Positions 36,691-49,260 of a DNA stretch of 64,000 nt are shown here, one piece after another. Within the stretch, counting starts at the first letter, position 1. Each line of letters starts with the position of its first letter. Both the position numbers and the translations under genes were made by a program. The notes beneath the pieces are model-generated. The model was not told the origin of the DNA. It made no database searches and saw only the letters and a list, made by a program, of their open reading frames with translations. The stretch comes from Undaria pinnatifida (lineage: Eukaryota; Sar; Phaeophyceae; Laminariales; Alariaceae). The stretch covers positions 5,060,994-5,124,993 of the forward strand of contig JABAKD010000019.1 in NCBI GenBank assembly GCA_012845835.1, in the 5' to 3' direction.

Positions 36691-36979
36691 GAGTATATCA
36701 TGCTGTCGTTGTATTAATAGTATGAAGAACGCGTTCCTTCATTCAGGACCATTTCTTGGTGTATTTATTCCTCTTCTCCTCTTCTACTAACAACTGCACA
36801 TTCTACATGCCTCACCTTTGCGCCACCGCCGTGGAGGCTCATTACATTAACTACTACGACACACATACCTCTGGCGGAAGTCAATATCACCACGCAGTGT
36901 ACTGTATGCGAGAATAGTAGAGTGCCGGCAGCCCTATCCACGAGGGCAACAACCAGACGATGCCAACGAGTAAAAACAC

Positions 36980-37234
36980 AATCAGTCGTTCTACGGTAGC
37001 CCCCCCAACTTTTCTACAACGAAATCGCCGGTTTTTGAAACCAGCGCTCTCCCGGCCGTATCTCCTGAAATACGGAGCCCCTTGTCGCCCCGACGTCGTC
37101 GTTCGATAGACCTTTGCAAGCATGAAAATGTTTGAGGATGTTTTTTTCATAGCGCCCTTCCTCGTGTCTAGCAGCCGTGAAATGTTCGTTGAAGAAAATC
37201 GCAGGTTTTGGAGGGGGCTATCGTAGAATCAGTC
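36980..37234. mobile_element. MITE with terminal inverted repeats and 8-bp target duplication
   Basis: The element at 36988-37226 starts GTTCTACGGTAGCCCCC and ends GGGGGCTATCGTAG, which are inverted repeats with one mismatch and a small offset. It is flanked by the perfect direct repeat AATCAGTC (36980-36987 and 37227-37234). It is 239 bp long and has no coding capacity. An 8-bp duplication is typical of hAT-type elements. If the end is placed two bases later, the duplication is TCAGTC (6 bp). Confidence 0.7.
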
Positions 37235-38170
37235 CTATTTAATATGTTTTCCGTAACTCAAGACATGAAAGTCGTGGCAAACACTCGGCCTGACGATCAT
37301 AGGTCAACAAGAAGGCATTCCGCTATCGTGAGGTAGGGGGTCGCACGTGCGTGTGGGCCAAAGAGTTCTGGCCGACCTCAACCTCTTGAACTCATCAAGT
37401 GAGTAAGTAACGGTTAGTCTGATAGGATTACGAGTGCAATTTGTTTCAAGACTAGGGCATAGAGGTGTTAGTCGGGTCGCGCGAATGAATGCCTTCGAAG
37501 TCATGTTTCGGATGAGATATTGATTGAGCTATCCTCATTTTCGGAGATCAGAACCCTTCGGCTGCATGCACCCCTGCCCGTGGGATGACTCCAAACTAAA
37601 CGGACGACTTCACAGCGGTGCAAAGCAACTGGGAACAACTACTACGCGTCGTTCCTGCTAGAAGAGCTTTGAATGAGAGGGCCTACTGTACGTAGTGGAC
37701 TCACTTACTCCAAAATTCACCGGATACTACTACACTGTTGAAAAACATTTTGTTCGCAGACCATACCTGATTTCCGCTGCAACCTAGGACGACCTCAGAC
37801 TCGTGCGCAGCGACAGGAACTTCCTTTACGTGCATGCAAGGTATTTCCACCGAATGAGACAAGAGTGCTCCTGTCAATCGATCAGGTTAGGCTGCCCGCC
37901 GTGCAGCGAAATGAATATGTCTGGGCTCAAGCGGTGGACTCAATTTGATACACTTTTCACTTTTTTCGCATTTTGTCCAGAATACTTGGAGACGATCCAA
38001 CAGCCTAATAATGTTTCCAGAGATACGAAGAGCAAAAACATATTGTGCAACAGTGTTGTTTCTGTCTAGCTGGTACACAGTCGTAGATTTATGAACTTTT
38101 GATTGCCTGCCACAGGGCAGGATACATGTGTTAGGTCGTTTGCAACCATGAAGAAATGGTGCTGTCTGAA
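37235..38170. other. Unassigned region
   Basis: Frames of up to 88 codons have no recognised domain on either strand. Confidence 0.3.
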
Positions 38171-38385
38171 CTACTCGCCACAGGGAAGGATATTATGAAA
38201 AAGGGTGTCTTCTTCATGGTATCTTTTTTTATTTTTTGTGTTCCTCCTCACAATTCTACTTTCCAGCTTCTGGACAAGCCGTGGTCACAGGGGTCGTCCC
38301 TTCTTCCCCCTGGTCCTTCCCTTCAATTCTTTTCGCGCGTAGGATTCAGCAATCCCACTGCTCGTCGATATATTAAAAAAATAAA
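38170..38385 (-). mobile_element. SINE-like family B, copy
   Basis: Aligns with the reverse complement of 50000-50235 (CTACTTTCCAGCTTCTGGAC, GCCGTGGTCACAGG, CTCGTCGAT). It lacks the tRNA-like head seen in the other copy and abuts poly(C)-tract copy 6. Confidence 0.6.
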
Positions 38386-39095
38386 AACACACTCCGGCTA
38401 TGGGATCGAATATTTTGCCGAATCTCATCTTTGCAAGCTGTATGTGATACTCCGATCGCGCGTGTTATTACGGGTTGTGTGTCCTCATTAAGGATATAGG
38501 TCGGCGACTCGCCTTGGAACTACAGTGTAGCTATCAGGGTCAACAAGGTGATGTTAGGCAGTCTGTGCGCGGAAACTATAAAACCCGTTTCTGAGGGAGA
38601 CAAAATCTGACAGCTGTGGAAGGAAGTGCATCAGTTTATCAAGTGAATCCTGTAAATCGAATATCCGGTGAGGGGAGGGCGGAGTTTTAGAGGACGTGGG
38701 GGCCTGATTTTGATCAAAAGGGGGGCGGGAGGGGGAAGGGGGGGGAGGTTTCGGGTGGGGCAGGTCAATTTGTGCGTGGAAACTATAAATCCTTCTTGTG
38801 GGGGAGGGGGGGGGAATGTGGCGGGGGAGGCGGGGGGCGAGGGCTTTAGGTCGCATAGATGTAGGGGGTTGCTATACGCGTGGTGCTAGGTCTAGGCGAT
38901 GGTGCGGGTGGTGGGGAAGGAGGGGGCGTTGGGGGCGGGGGTGGGTGGGAATTGCAGCAGCGGCATGGACGGCTCTAAAACGATAACGAGGCGATATTCA
39001 GGTCGTGGAAGTGTTTATTACTCTGGCGGGTTTCGATATTAGGTGGGGCGTTCAAGCGAGAGGAAGCGAGGAGAAAAATAAAAAAAAACTCGTCG
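38386..39095 (-). mobile_element. Poly(C)-tract element, copy 6
   Basis: A reverse-strand copy with nearly the full inner unit and G-runs at 38720-38850 and 38925-38945. The constant 3' block lies at 38388-38470 and the 5' part fades near 39095. Confidence 0.88.
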
Positions 39096-39099
39096 ATAT

Positions 39100-39640
39100 A
39101 TTCGATACACGGAAGCAGTCTCATTTTTTATGACACGTACACCCATGATGTTTTTGCGTGATCAGAAACGATCCGCCACACACAGATCAAGGCGCAGCTA
39201 GCTGCACAGTTAATAGCAGCCCTGCCCGGTGCGTTCCGGCCCTTCTTCTCATCATTTGTACACCAATCACGATATTTCTAGATATATATGGTCCATGCAG
39301 GATACATTACTCAATTTTTCCCCAGCACCAATGCGCACTTTGCTCAGGGTAGGGCTGTGTGATCCGAATTCGAGAGTACGTCTAAAGAGCTAGACTAATC
39401 TCCTAGCGAGCGGTAACATGTGAAGTGATGGGTTTTTATTCCCAGTGTTATCTGCCTATTTATCGCCGATAAACCGGAAAGACTTTATAGCTTTTTAGGG
39501 GGGCATGTACGTTTTGCAGATTGATGATGACCACGGATTCGGAGAACTCGGGCAAGTTCAATCGTCAGGAGTTCGTCTCAAATAATACTTGCCAGGTATA
39601 CGATTTGAAGCAGATGTTACAAAAATAAACATACTTCGTA
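39100..39640. other. Unassigned spacer
   Basis: No gene, RNA or shared repeat was recognised. Confidence 0.3.
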
Positions 39641-39897
39641 CACTCCAGCTGTGAGATCGAAGATTTTGTCGAAACTCATCTTTGCAAGCTGTGTGGGATA
39701 CTCCGGTCGCGCGTATTACTGGGTGTGTGTCCTCATAAAGGAGATAGGTCGGCGACTCCCCTTGGAACTACAGTGTAGTTTGTACCAGGGTCAACAGGGT
39801 GATGTTAGCCCGTCTGTGCGCGGAAACTGTAAAACCCGTTTTCGAGGGGGGACAGATCTGAGCTGCGGAAGGAAATGCATCAGTTTATCAAGTGTAT
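39640..39897 (-). mobile_element. Poly(C)-tract element, copy 7 (short form)
   Basis: Reverse copy of the last 260 bp of the unit, from CACTTGATAAACTGATGCATT (near 39897) to the constant 3' block (near 39640). Confidence 0.88.
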
Positions 39898-40049
39898 AGT
39901 AGGTGAATACGTGAGCTCGCCGGCAGGGGGGGGTGATGCGAAACGTATCAACCCATATACGCATGCGTAGGGAAGACCCGACGCAATTTAAAGAAGAAAG
40001 AAAACAAAGCAAGGAAAGGAAAGGAAAGAGAAAAAAACAGAACAGCGGA

Positions 40050-40110
40050 TACCTGTTGTTGTTGTTGTTCTCACATTAAGTCGCATAATCAAGTCCGTGG
40101 TCACAGGACA
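40050..40110 (-). repeat. Terminal fragment of the 1.1-kb repeat family
   Basis: GTTGTTGTTCTCACATTAA followed by AGTCCGTGGTCACAG matches one end of the repeats at 13690-14790 and 22205-23285. Confidence 0.5.
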
Positions 40111-40394
40111 GGCTCCAGTCACTCTGGAGCTGCGGAATACCCCAGGGAAAACACACACAACCCACGGTGGTACACGCATATATCACATCTGACGCAATTG
40201 CCTCACCAGACACATATAAAAGTGAAATCGGGAGTCAGTCTACGATGTGCCAGGTCCAGGCCGGTGCATACGTCTCACTACTCACGCCTGGAGAAACCAC
40301 ATATATATTCCGATTGCCACCCAAGTAAGACTACCACGCATATATTACACGTAGTATCTATCACTACGCATACGCACGACAGGCACAAGTCAAT

Positions 40395-40590
40395 TGGAGA
40401 AAAAGAAACAAAGAAAAGAAAAGAAGATAAAGGAAAGGGAAGAAAAGAGAAGAAAAACGAAACAAGACGAAAAAGGCAAGCAAAGAGAAGAAAAAGACAA
40501 GAAAAGCAAGAAAAGACAAGACAAGAAAGCAAGGAAAGAAGAAGAGAAAAAAAGAAAACGAAAAAGAAAAGAAAGAAAAATGTCATACTA
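40395..40590 (+). repeat. Purine-rich (GAAAA)n low-complexity tract
   Basis: Almost only A and G on the plus strand. The Lys/Glu-rich frames here are compositional artefacts. Confidence 0.9.
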
Positions 40591-40594
40591 GCAG

Positions 40595-41313
40595 ACCCTA
40601 GGAACTGGCTAAGGATGGCATTGGGCTAACAGAGGGTATCACGTCCATCACCAATGGCACCTGGGAGAGAACGCAACATGGCGAAGAAGTCAGGGCGGTC
40701 TTATGCTATCTTGTGACGGTCATTAAAAGGCCCACAACTTTCAATACGATGATGGCCAAACCCAGACTTCAGTCTCTTGGGCATGACGCTCCACCTTCCG
40801 CCCCTCCCCCCTTCCTCCCTTTCCCCCTCCCCCCTCCCCCCCTCCCCCCTCCCCCCCTCCCCCCTCCCCCCCTCCCCCAGTCCCCTCCCCGCCCCCCCCC
40901 CTTCCCCCTCCCCCCGGCCGCTTAGAGATGCCAACGGTGGATGACGCTGCCGCACCCTTTGCGCGTCGCTCTGCAGCTTTGCGTCTCTCCGTTTCATGCC
41001 AATTATGCATGAACAACTCGGCTCCCTCCTCTACTCTTCGAAACCATCTGCCAGCCTTCTGAGCAGCCTTTCGCCATCCTTCGAATTTCATTCCAAATAC
41101 CGACATATCCTCCTTCAGATGATCCATCCAGTCTTTCTCTTGCCCCCCTGAGTAGCCCTTACCCCCAACAAACTCCCCAAACATCACCCTCTGTGGCAAA
41201 CGCTCCTCCCCCATGCGTGCCACGAATCCCGCAAACAAAATCCTCCGTTTGCGCACTATCACCTCAACGCTCTCGGAATCTGTCTAGGCAAGCGCGTCGG
41301 CGTACGATAGTGG
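40595..41313 (-). pseudogene. LINE (non-LTR retrotransposon) 3' end, copy 2
   Basis: The minus strand encodes the C-terminal tail of a LINE reverse transcriptase protein, which copies its RNA at a nicked target. The frame from about 41313 reads an altered SYADALA block, then ILFAGFVARMGEERLPQRVM, FGEFVGGKGYSGGQEKDWM and FEGWRKAAQKAGRWFRRVEE before a CCCCT-rich tract at 40795-40915. This is the GHVARM..RLP tail after the polymerase domain. The polymerase itself is absent (5' truncation). It lies directly behind copy 1 in the same orientation. Confidence 0.82.
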
Positions 41314-42194
41314 AGGGTCCTGACAGAAAAAGGCGTTGGGCACATAGAGGGCATCAAGTGCATGAAGGGTACTGAAGGAAGCACGGCGAAGAAGTCCGGG
41401 CAGCCTTACGCTAGCTACGGACGGCCATAGGAAGGCGCACACGTCAAGAAGATGATCGCTAGACCCATACTTCAGTCTCTTGGGCAGGATGCCCCCGACC
41501 GCCCCCGCCCCCCCCTTGCATTCCCCAGCCGCCTCGTATTGGTGTCAACGGTGGGTAGCACGACCGCGGCCTTCGAGTGTCGCTCTACAGCTTTGCAGCG
41601 CCCCGCGTCAGGCCTTTTCCGCATGAATGCCTCTACCCCCTCCTCGACCCGTCAAACTCTCGGCCAGCCTTATGTGCAGCCGTTTGTCACAACCTTCGAT
41701 TTTCGCGCCAAATCCCGCCATGTTTTCCTCTAGACACACCATCCGATCGTCTTCTTGCCTCCCGGACTATAGCCTTTAATCTCAATCAGCTCCCCGAACA
41801 TCACCCTCCGCTGCAGGCGCTCATTCCACAGATTTGCCACGAATCTCGCGAATTTTGTGCTCCGAGTCCGCAAAGTCATCTCCATGTTCTCGGAGTCTGC
41901 CTTGGCCGACGCGTTGGCGTACGAGAGGGTGTGGTCGCCGCGCTTCTGTTCCCGCCAGCCGAAACATCCGAAATGCATGGATTGGTGAACCTGCCGTAGC
42001 CTGTCGTAGCCAGACTTGTTCGGGCTCCACGTCACGCGCCCGTAGAGTAGCGTCTCGATCACCTCGGCTTCCAGCATCCGCACCTTCAGCCGCAAGCGCA
42101 CACCCAGGCGGTCTCGATTTTCCATATTGTACCGCCGGAAGCACGCCCGACTTCTCGTATAGTCCGTCCTTAAAAGTACTGACTGAAGCACCAC
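41314..42194 (-). pseudogene. LINE 3' end, copy 1 (longer)
   Basis: The frame 42194-41730 reads LKVRMLEAEVIETLLYGRV, TWSP, LRQVHQSMH, SYANASAKADSENMEMTLR and WNERLQRRVMFGELIEIKGY, the post-polymerase part of a LINE reverse transcriptase. After a frameshift near 41760 the rest of the tail continues in decayed form to about 41320 (ENMAGFGAKIEG, then an AVERHSKAAVV-like end). It shares its 3' part with copy 2. No catalytic YADD motif remains. Confidence 0.82.
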
Positions 42195-42199
42195 GAGTA

Positions 42200-43427
42200 G
42201 TATTCTGCTACATACCCTCCCCCTCCCCCTTCAGTAATGAGTCCCGCCAAATTCCCTCATGTCTATCTGCCTGCTGCACTGCCTGTTTGAGAGGTTGGGT
42301 GTGGATCCATCGACTTTGCGTAGCTGCGTGAAATTTGAGTGAAATCAGCCATTTTGATTACTTATTATTATGGGTATACGCCTTGTACGAGGATTAAAAG
42401 GAACAGCGGACAGCGCATATCGTTGAGCGCGTTACAGTATACAGTAAAACGACGTAATTTGTGTTCTCCTGTGTCGTTGATTTGCGAGCGAGAGGTTGCT
42501 TGCTGATTCTGCGCATACACAGCTAGCCAAGTTGAGTATTGAACACTCATCCGGTCGAACTCACTGCTCTTGTATTGGAAACATATTGAAAATGCATCAC
42601 GCGTCATGCAGCTTGCAAAGTAAGTGGAGTATCTACTATTCTACCAGTCAAACCCGCAGCTGGCATATATGACAGAATTTACAAGAAAAATATGTGTTAC
42701 ATGATTAACCACACCGCGTCTCCCCTCTCTCTTCTGCGCATCTAGTTCATGTAATTCGCCATGCCACGCCTCCTCCCTGGTAGGCATGCTCGTACTGTAC
42801 TTTATCCATAAAAAAGTATGAAGTCGCCCAGTCTAGCTTTCATATTTCGAAAGCATGCGTAGTGTGTCCCACATTCCACATAATAAGCTGCGGTGTAGCC
42901 GCCCCCGAATCCCTTATTTCCCCCAACTCTCTGTGCATACCACGCACAATAACTAAGTATGCCATCCGCTAACCCCGTTTCCTCTTCGCTAGCCATACTC
43001 GTACTGTCCTTCAACCTACCCGTGTACCCATCAAGGACAAAAGCAAATGTGTTAACATTTAATTTCAGTATATCACGCTCCCAGAAAATCTTAATTCATC
43101 GCCTAGAACTATGGAGGCACGAAACACGGTTGATGCCACCCAAACACACGCCCACTACGAGTAACAGAACTTTGACATTACACCAACACACATGGCAGAA
43201 CCATCTGTACCCTCGCCCCTGTAGAACTAGTGCTTCCATCAGTAGGGTGCTCAAAATCGTCGCCCACAATAAGATACAATAGCTGCCGCTAAAACGAGCG
43301 ACAGCTGACACATGTAACTGTCGTCAGACGTGTGCGTCCACGGGCCATTGGTTCGTGTCATTGCAAGGGGCAACACAGGTGGAATAAAGCCGATGTGACG
43401 TTCGTTGTATTGCAATTGATGTGGTCA
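42200..43427. other. Unassigned region
   Basis: Frames of up to 107 codons have no recognised domain. A short phrase (CATACTCGTACTGT) recurs near 42788 and 42995. Confidence 0.3.
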
Positions 43428-44066
43428 TTAGTTGGCCGCGACGGCGTTGAAGACGCCCATGCCTGTGTACCTAGCCCGCGTGCTTTGTGCTAAGTCCACC
43501 AGCCTAACCTCTTCCCACAACCTAGCCTTCATGGTGTCGGAGTTTCCAAGCTTGCCTATCCTGTCGAAACTCATTGGCTCCACCATGAGGTCCGCTAGTC
43601 TTTTAGCCCTACTGAGACAGACGAAAGTAAGCCCCGTGCAGGCCTCCTTCGGCCCCAAGTCTATGACGGCCTTCTCTATCGTCTGCCCCTGTGATTTGTG
43701 CATAGTGATGGCCCAGCAGAGCCTCAACGGCACTTGCGTCCTGACCTGCGTTCCCCCATCCTGCCAAGTAGTGTCTACGGGAGAAAACGGCACACACCCT
43801 CTATATCTCTCCTGAGACGACCATTCCCCCCCTGAGTACCCTCTGAACTTGACGACAACGTAAAGGGGGAGGTTCGGCGGGGGTGCGTCGTCTGCAAACA
43901 CCAACTCGACGACTTGGCCTCGAATGCCGTTCACGAGCCCAACTTGTTGGTACAGGTTCTTCGTGAGCATGACCTTGGCTCCCTTAGCTAGGTAGAGGTC
44001 CCTCTCAAGCCCCTCCGCCGTGTCTGCTGTCGCCCTTCTGGCGTTGGCGCACGGACCGAGTTTGTG
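43428..44066 (-). pseudogene. PIF1/Helitron-type helicase, C-terminal fragment
   Basis: SF1B helicases of this kind unwind DNA and form the C-terminal half of Helitron Rep/helicase proteins. The 212-codon frame starts after an in-frame stop at 44067-44069. It reads LAKGAKVMLTKNLYQQVGLV then NGIRGQVVELVF, and further on CWAITMHKSQGQTIEKAVID (motif V region) and TFVCLSRAKRLADL (motif VI with its Arg). The ATP-binding Walker motifs I-IV are missing, so this is a truncated piece, though the remaining frame is intact. It could come from a Helitron or a host PIF1 gene; no Helitron ends were found. Confidence 0.82.
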
Positions 44067-44069
44067 TCA

Positions 44070-47000
44070 ATCGACCCCAACGGACGTCTCTCCATGACGA
44101 CCTACTCTCACCACGAGACAGCAGTAGATACACTCAGCGGACACACCCCTAGCGGGCACACACTCTCCACGCCCGCTCTCCGCTGGCCACTATTGTCGAC
44201 CGCTGCACCCGTTGTCTGTGTGCTGCCCGCTGTGTGAGCGCTGTGTGCCGGCTGTGTGAGCGGTGTGTGCTGCTGTTTTCGCCCGTGTGGTCTGCTGTGT
44301 GTTTTGTGTGTGTTGTGTGTGTGTTTTGTTGCTCTGTGGTGGTCTGCCTACACCTGCAGTCTAAATTCAAATGACCCCACACTAAAATCAATTTTAGTCG
44401 AAGACACGCACGCAAACTATTTTTTTTTGCATGGGAGTCTATATTGCGAGGCCCAGGTGTAGATTAGAAACTCGCTTCGCTCGAATTAATGAACTGGAGA
44501 GTGCTCGGTCACGCTGCTCCCCTCTACCCTTGGTTGAAAAGACTCTCAAAGGTGAGTTGTTGGAGAAAAGCCGGCCAATGCACTCTGTTGATCTCCTGGA
44601 CAAAGTAAGCAACGAAATCCTCCAGACATTCCACTGAGTCGGGCCTCGCCACCACCTGCACACTGCACACTGTCGTCCAAGTTCTCCCCGAGCACCATTT
44701 CCTCGACTCGGATGAGAGAGCGCCAACAACGAGTCAATACCACGCTTGACAACAAGCCCCGTGTTACGCTCAGCACACGGATCCCTGGCACGCGCGTCCC
44801 ATGAGCCGACCCTCCAATGCCAGGGCTTCGCGGGGTGTTATTGCCTGAGACGACCAATTTTTCGCGAGGCAGCCTTCGCACGGCTTCACAGCCCTCCAAC
44901 GACGTTTCTTAGAGCTGTTTCGTGGACGTGTACCACGTCTCCCATCCATGATATTGGAGGCCACGAATAGGGCGGCCTGTGTCATGCTGACGGAGGCTTG
45001 CAACCGTGCCGCGACGCTAAAGTACGGATCTAACTAGCACGAAATAAGCAAATAAGCATGATCAAATCAAATAATCTTCGTTCCGTAGCTAAGCATGCTT
45101 ATTTGCTTTAAAATAAAAAAAGCGAGACAAAGTTGCGTTGATTATGCTCATAGTAAGCAAGCATAAAAAACGCGATCAATCATGCTCATTTTGGTTGACT
45201 ACCAACACTAGACCCATCTCCTGCTTGTATGGAGTCAGTCTTGCGGCGAAGGCGGTCGATGAAGGGTGCGATAGGCAGGAGTTCCCGAGCTGCTGCGACG
45301 CCATGAGACCAGCCGCGGCGGGGGCATCCCCAGCAGTAGTAGTAGTGTTCGGAGCATTGGGATTGAAATGGCATTGAACGAAATGGGTATCAGGCTTGGA
45401 GATCGATTTGGTTGTTCGAATTTTGAATTTTGATCCAGCATGAGATCGGCTTGACTGTTTTTGTTTTTGTTGTATAAAGACGCTTACTGTTTGGTACGAC
45501 AGATCTCGGCAAATGGCAAAGCGCCCGAGATTGAACAGGCCACGAGCTGCGCAGCGAGGCGCGTTCGGTAATATACTTTAAGTCTTCGCGACATGAGCAT
45601 TGTCCCGCTGATGCATTGATTGTGCGTTGTCTCATACCGCGCGGACTTACCCCATGGCATGCATAACACCCATGGCATGCATACTCACCGGGGGTACAAA
45701 GCTATATCTTGATTTTAGAGTACGGATTTTATTCGTCAGGTTTTCGGGGAGTTATTTGGTTTATCGAGGTTGAGGTTTTGAGCATTGCAACGTCCCGCCG
45801 CTACGTGTATTATACGTTTCGTCGTGCAGCGTGCAGAGTACGGGTATGCATTCATCGAGTTCCCGCGGTTGTTTTCGTTTTCGTATAATAAGCAGTTGGG
45901 TTTTTCCCGGTTCAATTAGGCCCGTACTGGGTACTGGTATCTCGAGAAAATCGGAAACAATCAGAGACTTAATTTGAGTTATAAATCCGAAGAAAAAATT
46001 CAAATGTCATTTTCCCTGGCTAATTTCGAGGATGATGCGGTTTTTCCTGGCAATGATTTCTACAGCAGTTGATATTTCAGCGTGAGGCTGTTGGTACTTT
46101 GTTTGAGACTTGAAGGACTTATTGAGTTGAGAATTGGATTTTTGGGTTGCTGTTTTATTTTCAGAGTTTGGTATGAGTTCAATACCTGGTATGATATAAC
46201 GATGTATCAACCCTGCGATGTCGTGCCTTGTCATGCACAGAGCAGGGGGGATATTAGAATGTTTGTCGTGTGTAATGAAGAGGGAGGAAGTTGGTTGTCC
46301 TCACGAACATGACAGTTAAGATCCACCCTATATCATAGAGTTCTATATTATAATAAGGGATTCATGTATAAGGCGTAAGGGGACACTCGGCGGAATGAGT
46401 GGGGTTTACTTTGCTCCATGGTTCCCTGCATGATTTCCCATGAACTGTATCTCGTCGTTTAGCTCCTTATTAGATTGAGTCAGGGCTCGACGGCTGGATA
46501 ATACGAGAAAGAGTTATGTGTCACTGTCTTGAGTCACGACCATACCTTCCCGCGCCAGCGGCGTGTACACCGTTGGAGACCTATCAACATCAGAGAGATT
46601 AGAGAGTAAGTGAAGGTCAAGCTTCCGGAAGCTCCCCGCAGCACTCTTCCAATGAAAATGGGGACGGCGTTCAGCAACCAGGTACGGTTTCCACGGTGAT
46701 GAAGCAGTATAACGGCGGGATCAGTATACATTCGGGGCTCTTGTGCCCATAACATGTTCGGGTGGCCTTGAGTATAGTAATCACGCACTTCAACACGTTC
46801 AACATAAACGATGCTATATATCGACTGCGTGCTTCATTATTGGTGTGTTTTTACATCGTCCGCGTGACACACATATTGCATCCTATCGTGCTCAGTTGCT
46901 GGAACACTTACTTCGCACTCGCGGGGACCTTGTAGTTGCTGTGATACACATTCCGAAAACTCGATATTCTACCGTCTCGATATACAAATACAGCATACAA

Positions 47001-48110
47001 ATAGTACTGTAGACCTGCAACAAACTCGGACTGAATCCGAGGCGGGTGAGAAATGTTCCACTCTTAGACCAGCCAAGATACATCCGCTCCTCGAACCCAA
47101 ACTGCCAATGTGAGAACAGTCGCGAGAGTACGGATGAAGGCCCGCTCCGCCTGGCTGATGATGAGACAAGCTGCGCTTAGCTGGGACCTGGTATGATTAA
47201 ACTTCGTGCAGCAAAAACAAAAAAAACTGAAGGAAGAGATCACTGAAAAAAAGCTGAACCGCTCCACCAATAATAGAAGGAGGCGGTGTTCAAGTCCGAG
47301 GTCTTGAGAGGCCAGTGTTGTACCAACCGAGCCCGCTCAGGGAAAAGACAAACATAAGGAGTTACAGGGGCACCCATGCTTCCGGTAGGGCAGGGAAGCA
47401 CTTCGAATTGTTCGATTCAATACTTGGTTAAGTATCAAAAGTCACCACACACAATCAATCATAGTCTGCGCGTAAAGTATGTAAGGTAATGCCAAGAGTT
47501 CGATATAGACTAACAATCATAACAATGTACTACTATTAATAGCTACCGTTTTTCAGTTGAATCCCATTCCGAGCTTCATTCGTCAGATTTCGATCGGATA
47601 AATCCGAGCACACGCCGACTGACCCTTTAGTCTGGCGACGAAACGTGTCGAGTGCGTTTCTCATGATATTTTTACTCAATCAAGCATCCCGGACCAGTAA
47701 GGTGACTGGCCATGTCCGCTGCGTGTTCTCTCCATAGCCACTGAGAGGCGCGCACTGAGCCAGCTTCTGAAGTATACAATGCATTATATTATAGTAGCAT
47801 CTAAATCCGAGCCTCCCAGATCGACTGTCTGCGTGCTGTTTGGTCGTGGAGAGACGCGCTGACGTTGTTCCAGGCGCGAAACACGTTGGTATGGCTGCCT
47901 TCGTCTTTCAACTCCTCGAATGCTGTTGCAATGCTGTTGCTTGTTGCCAGCTGTGTAGATCGCTCACTTCTTGTAGATGCAGTACGCGAGTACAGCGCTT
48001 ACAATTTTTGAGAGTTAAGAATTCAGACTCGAGTTTTCATAGGCGAAAATAAAAACATGCCATTCTTGTCTGATCGCTCATTGGCCAGGATTCATAGCGT
48101 CACCCAGGCA
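44070..48110. other. Unassigned region
   Basis: A GT-rich tract (44225-44345) and a 14-bp repeat CCCATGGCATGCAT (45653-45684) were noted. Several frames of 60-117 codons on both strands have no recognised domain. No host exon could be supported. Confidence 0.3.
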
Positions 48111-48119
48111 CGATAGGGT

Positions 48120-49260
48120 CACATACCGGGATCGGAATCCATCCACTCATCTACAGCTCGGACAAAATGGGGACGAACACGGATATCACCCGGGTTGATA
48201 CCTCCCCGCACGGTGTAGAAATTCCAACCCCACCGGCCGATTTTCTGATTGGCCATGGTTCGCATGTTGAGCCAGCTCCACCTCGCGAGGATATAAGGTC
48301 CCATCCCCGGTCCAGAGGTCGTTCCACATCTCTAAAACTTGCACCAACCGGGGAAGCAAACCGAGCTTTCTCGGGCCGACACCATCCTGTACGATGAGAA
48401 AACCCCAATCCCGTTGGCTAATCGCCGATTGGTTCGAGCTCAATGACGCCGTCCTAGGCGGATAGAGGCCCATCAGTGGGGGGCATTTCCGTCGCACACG
48501 GGGAAGATAGGGTCCCATCCCGGATTCAAGAATCCCCCGAATCTCTACAGCGGGAATATTAACAATGACCTACCGTGTCGGCAACACTCCGTACGACGTG
48601 GAACCTCAACCATATTCGCTTACCACTGATTGGCTGGGGCTCGAACATAAGAGCAGCGCCACCATGGGAGGATATAGAGTCGTGTGCCCGTTTTAGAAAT
48701 CCTGACGAACCCGGGACAATAACCGATTTCTCCCGCGGGTTGACTCAGCCCCGCATGATGGTGCCACAATCATCTATTCACATTGGCTTATCGTTGATTG
48801 TCTGTGCAACTCGTAGAGCCAGAGACACCCGGGGAGGAGATAGATCAGCAAACGGGCGGAGGGCGTTCCGAAGCACCCGATGAGGATATGGCTCCACCGC
48901 CGTTCCAGAAATCCTTCCATACCCCACCAACCCCAACAAACCGGAGACAAAAACCGACTTCTCCCGGGTCGACACCACACCGCACGTTGTGGAAGCCTTA
49001 GCCAGCTGAGGTTCGTATACAACGCCAGCACCACAGAACAGGGTCCAACCCCGGTTCAGAAATCCTTCAAGGTATTTACAACCAGAAAAAATGGGGCAAC
49101 TCGCGCTACTACTGCTGAACGTTTTTTCGTATACCCCAACCCCGCGGTACGCTGACATTTCATTTGACCCCCTGCCTCGATACCACCCCGTACAGTGTAA
49201 CCCAACTTTCGATCGATCGGCTCGGCCGGGTTTCGTGTATAAAGGAAACCACCACTCACT
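48120..49260 (+). repeat. Degenerate tandem array, about 150-210-bp units
   Basis: Diverged units share phrases such as CCCGGGTTGA.ACC, CCGCACG.TGT.GAA, GATTGGCT, GAGGATATA and CCGGTTCAGAAATCCTTC. The last phrase recurs near 48306, 48520, 48690, 48901 and 49051. The frames crossing it are not preserved. Confidence 0.75.

Noticed and set aside
40198-40629. 143-codon Lys/Glu-rich frame
   Set aside because: Low-complexity purine tract; no domain and no support as a gene.
43432-43815. 127-codon plus-strand frame
   Set aside because: It is the antisense shadow of the PIF1-type helicase fragment.
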